This document shows, piece after piece, positions 52,923 to 55,172 of a stretch of DNA of 55,172 bases. Below the pieces are notes generated by a model, which saw only the letters and a list, made by a program, of their open reading frames with translations, ran no database searches and was not told where the DNA came from. Origin of the DNA: DATCIH01 sp036507955 (GTDB taxonomy: Bacteria > Bacillota > Clostridia > Clostridiales > Clostridiaceae); contig DATCIH010000092.1 of the NCBI GenBank assembly GCA_036507955.1, positions 1 to 55,172 of the forward strand, in the 5' to 3' direction. The position numbers and the translations under genes are program-made. Position 1 is the first letter of the stretch. Each line of letters opens with the position of its first letter.

Positions 52923-53230
52923 AAATTTGTAAAATTCAAAGCGTGCGAAAATGTTTGTCCAAATGGCTGCCACTTGTTTGAAACAGGAAAACAGATTGTG
53001 GATTTTAATAAATGTAATGCTTGTGGCATATGTTGTAATGTCTGCCCGGCGAAAGCCCTTGAGATCTGTGGCAAAAAAATGTCTTATAATGAAATACTTG
53101 ATGAAGTTTTGAAGGACAAATCTTTTTATGACCCTTAAAATGGTGGGGTTACATTATCTGGAGGCGAACCATTATTCCAAAAATAACTTTGCAAGGCACT
53201 TTTAAAAAGTGTAAAACAACAACTGTTCTA
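52923..53230 (+). pseudogene. Glycyl-radical enzyme activase (PflA-type) remnant
   Basis: A fragment reads FKACENVCPNGCHLFETGKQ, then DFNKCNACGICCNVCPAKAL, EICGKKMSYNEILDEVLKDK, a stop at 53136-53138, then NGGVTLSGGEPLFQ, a second stop and LCKALLKSVKQ. These are the two [4Fe-4S] ferredoxin motifs and the SGGEP region of activases that install the radical on glycyl-radical enzymes. N-terminal radical-SAM CxxxCxxC and the rest of the C-terminus are absent. No partner gene is near. The group II intron begins right after it. Confidence 0.82.
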
Positions 53231-53283
53231 GTTTTTGTAAGGGTCGAGTAGAAATGGGAAATTACTTTCCCAAAACCCTCTCA

Positions 53284-53316
53284 GAACCGAACGTGCGGAT
53301 TTCCCGCATTCGGCTC
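53284..53316 (-). ncRNA. Group II intron domain V
   Basis: The minus strand reads GAGCCGAATGCGGGAAATCC to GCACGTTCGGTTC, a 33-nt hairpin with the AGC catalytic triad at the base and the GAAA tetraloop, the hallmark of domain V. Confidence 0.9.
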
Positions 53317-53329
53317 TTCATAACATTAT

Positions 53330-53659
53330 TCACAGTATTTTACTACTCACTTTGCCTTCAAATAGGTTCACATATATTTTAGCTGGAGCTAGTTTGTATC
53401 TCTTAATCATCAGATTAAACGTATCCCAATTGTAGCTATTTATTTGACTTCTTCTATTCAATACTTTAAATAACTGTATTCTAACACAATTAGTAAAGCT
53501 ATTGATTGCTTTAGAGTTATCTGTAATTCCATAGTACCTATAATATCCTACCAGTTTCCTATTTAGGGCTCTCATTAAAACAGCCAAAGGAGTATGCATA
53601 TTTAAAATAAGCCACTTCTTAACCTTTTGCAGGCTTGCCCTAAATTTCTTACCACTAGT
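53330..53659 (-). pseudogene. Group II intron maturase, C-terminal part
   Basis: Reads TSGKKFRASLQKVKKWL, then MHTPLAVLMRALNRKLVGYY, YYGITDNSKAINSFTNCVRI, the thumb/X (GIIM) domain. Joined to the 54799-55172 part before the IS insertion. If the IS and one target copy are removed, the frames do not meet (one A seems to be missing in the AAAA run at the junction), so the gene was damaged in addition to the IS insertion. Confidence 0.8.
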
Positions 53660-53667
53660 TTTCCTTT

Positions 53668-54790
53668 AAATCCTTACTTGCACAGTGCTGCTGGATGTAT
53701 TATAATTTCATCATTCAAATAAGTTGCTACAAGGAGGATGGTGAAATTGAAAAAGGTTTTTTTACACAAATCACGGCGGAAAACTCCGTGGGAAGAAGAG
53801 GAGAATCGAACCCCCATGCAGGAATTTCTATACCAGCATTATAGCACGCATTACGACGACCGCCACCCACCATTGTCGGAAACTGGGGAAACGCAACTTA
53901 TTAACTCGTATATTCCCACAGTATGCCCATACTGCGCAAGCAAAACCATTAAGATGAATGGACATACACGAAACGGCGTGCAGCGATACAAATGCTTGGA
54001 TTGTAAACAAACATTTACTCCAGTGACACGAACTATTTTTGAAGGTCATAAGATATCACTAAGCGAATGGATGGACTATACTTTGAACATTTTAAAGTAT
54101 GTCAGTATAAATGCCGATTCTTGGAATAACAGAAATGCATTCACAACTTCACGATATTGGCTGGAAAAGCTTTTCCTGTTACTGGAATGCTATCAAAGTA
54201 GCCTCAAATTCTCCAATCAAGTATGGCTTGATGAGACTTTCTACAGCGTGCGGAGCGGAGACATAACCCGAACAGAAGAAGGCAACAAACTTCGTGGCCT
54301 GTCTTCCAACCAAATGTGCATAGGCGTTGCTTGTGATAAAAGCCGCACTCTCTGCATTTTTGAAGGCTACGGAAAGCCATCTCAAAAGAAAACATATGAA
54401 TCGTTCAAAGAACACATAGCAGTTGGTTCCACCTTGATACATGATAAAGAGAATGCCCATAAAAAGTTGGTCAGAGAGCTACAGCTAAACAGCATTGCTT
54501 ACGACTCTCATAAAATTAAGCTTCTGAGCGATAAGGATAATCCTTTGAACAGAGTAAATCGCATTCATAATTTGCTCAAGAGTTTCCTTTATGCTCACAC
54601 AAGCTTCAATCGTGACAGGATACAGGGATATTTGAACTTATTTGCATTTGTTATGAACCCACCAGAAAATCACCTTGAAAAAGTTGAGATATTGTTGGAT
54701 TTGGCTTTTCAAAATCCCAAAACACTACGTTATCGAGAGTTTTATGGCGTAAAACAAAAGCAATTGACACCACTGTGCAAGTAAGGATTA
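53668..54790 (+). mobile_element. IS1595-like insertion sequence, complete, 1123 bp
   Basis: Terminal inverted repeats of 20 bp (AAATCCTTACTTGCACAGTG and TAATCCTTACTTGCACAGTG, 19 of 20 identical) bound the element. Exact 8-bp target duplications TTTCCTTT lie at 53660-53667 and 54791-54798. It holds one transposase gene. Length, TIR and 8-bp duplication fit the IS1595 family. It inserted into the reverse transcriptase gene of the group II intron. Confidence 0.9.
53747..54784 (+). CDS. IS1595-like DDE transposase
   Basis: 345 aa from TTG at 53747. N-terminal zinc ribbon CPYCASKTIKMNGHTRNGVQ and RYKCLDCKQTF binds DNA. The catalytic domain has WLDETFYSV, LIHDKENAHKKLV and HNLLKSFLYAHTSFNRDRIQ, fitting DDN(K)-type IS1595 enzymes. 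AAGGAGG abuts the ATG at 53738 but is 9 bases from the TTG. The stop lies within the right TIR. Intact, so the element may still be mobile. Confidence 0.85.
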   Translation: MKKVFLHKSRRKTPWEEEENRTPMQEFLYQHYSTHYDDRHPPLSETGETQLINSYIPTVCPYCASKTIKMNGHTRNGVQRYKCLDCKQTFTPVTRTIFEGHKISLSEWMDYTLNILKYVSINADSWNNRNAFTTSRYWLEKLFLLLECYQSSLKFSNQVWLDETFYSVRSGDITRTEEGNKLRGLSSNQMCIGVACDKSRTLCIFEGYGKPSQKKTYESFKEHIAVGSTLIHDKENAHKKLVRELQLNSIAYDSHKIKLLSDKDNPLNRVNRIHNLLKSFLYAHTSFNRDRIQGYLNLFAFVMNPPENHLEKVEILLDLAFQNPKTLRYREFYGVKQKQLTPLCK

Positions 54791-54798
54791 TTTCCTTT

Positions 54799-55172
54799 TA
54801 ACTCTAAACTTCCTTTTATGCTACAACTGCAATAGTGAGTAAATCCTAGAAAATCAAACGTTCTAGTTTCACCTATCTTTCGATCACTTTTACCAAACTT
54901 TTCTTTGTAATAGGCTGTTTTCCCGAAATGTAGTATCTTTGTTTTATCTTCTGCTATTTGAAGATTGAATTTTGCTAGTCTTTTCTTTAATTCTTCATAA
55001 AAAGATTTTGCTTCATTCTCATATTCAAAGCAACAAACAAAGTCATCGCAGTATCTTACAATGTGGGCTTCACCTTTACAGTTTTTCTTTACTACTTTTT
55101 CAAACCATAAATCTAATGCATAATGCAAATAAACGTTCCCAAGAATTGGAGAAATGACACCACCCTGTGGGG
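54799..55172 (-). pseudogene. Group II intron reverse transcriptase, N-terminal part, incomplete at edge
   Basis: Runs off the right edge. Visible are PQGGVISPILGNVYLHYALD, then VRYCDDFVCCFEYENEAKSF with the YxDD catalytic motif, LQIAEDKTKILHFGK and FDFLGFTHYC, which are RT domains 4 to 7. It ends where the IS begins. Confidence 0.9.

Larger units (their letters stand above)
53244..55172 (-). mobile_element. Group II intron, 3' part, interrupted by an IS
   Basis: Oriented minus, running off the right edge of the window. Its 3' end near 53244 is recognised by domain V and a domain-VI-like stem (GGGAAA-GTAA-TTTCCC) before CTACTCGAC. Upstream of it the reverse transcriptase/maturase gene is split by the IS. 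The intron lies antisense to the activase remnant. The 5' end is not in the window. Confidence 0.8.

Noticed and set aside
52702..52932. 76-codon plus-strand ORF before the activase remnant
   Set aside because: No recognisable domain, no ribosome site, and it ends in the remnant; the 52.66-52.92 kb stretch shows nothing else I can support.
53330..55172. Reverse transcriptase as part of a retron or diversity-generating element
   Set aside because: Domain V and the maturase X domain show it is a group II intron; there is no template or variable repeat.

Overview
The window is AT-rich and Gram-positive in character: strong GGAGG-type ribosome sites, several TTG/GTG starts, TTGACA/TATAAT promoters, an LPQTG-anchored surface enzyme and a GerK-type spore-germinant receptor operon. 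Together these point to a spore-forming, saccharolytic Clostridium-like Firmicute living on plant polysaccharides. The species cannot be named from the sequence. No tRNA, rRNA or CRISPR array was seen.

Layout. 0-12.5 kb: a cell-wall-anchored GH26 mannanase; an operon of cytochrome-b5-like lipoprotein, MFS exporter and nitroreductase; a second MFS protein; pyruvate kinase with a fused PEP-mobile domain; and a GH51 arabinofuranosidase divergent from an AraC regulator. 12.5-19 kb: a PadR/HAAS/DUF4825 operon, an operon of VOC protein, two-part threonine/serine exporter and signal-peptidase-II-like protein, then icd and an unknown membrane-anchored exported protein. 19-24.8 kb: an ABC-F ATPase, a thioredoxin-like protein with a GH63-type glycosidase, a GNAT, and a frameshifted Rpn-family gene bracketed by 57-nt direct repeats. 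24.9-33.1 kb: a second PadR/HAAS operon ending in a toastrack (DUF4097) protein, a methyltransferase/C_GCAxxG_C_C pair, two small membrane proteins, and a GntR-headed operon with two ABC exporters.

33.4-45.5 kb: a deleted ClC channel gene, a four-module CoA-disulfide reductase/rhodanese/TusA/DsrE protein beside an ArsR regulator with a 19-bp operator-like dyad, the gerKA-gerKC-small-gerKB operon, a GH95 fucosidase with an esterase, and a lipoprotein. 45.6-50 kb: a YvrJ-like 54-aa protein followed by an orphan sigma factor, an HD triphosphohydrolase, and a string of shortened genes. 50-55.2 kb: remnants (LysE, cupin regulator, L7/L12-like, Uma2, glycyl-radical activase), an AAA/PD-(D/E)XK protein, and a group II intron interrupted by an intact IS1595-like element with an exact 8-bp target duplication.

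Themes. (1) Glycan use: GH26, GH51, GH63-type, GH95, an esterase and an AraC regulator. (2) Envelope sensing: two PadR/HAAS operons with the same design and a GntR/ABC operon. (3) Sulfur/redox handling around the four-domain sulfurtransferase. (4) Gene decay mostly by internal deletion, concentrated at 47.8-53.3 kb with one further case at 33.4 kb. No single gene set is clearly a new system. The best leads are the paired PadR operons, the sulfurtransferase fusion with its operator, the YvrJ/sigma pair and the internal-deletion pattern.
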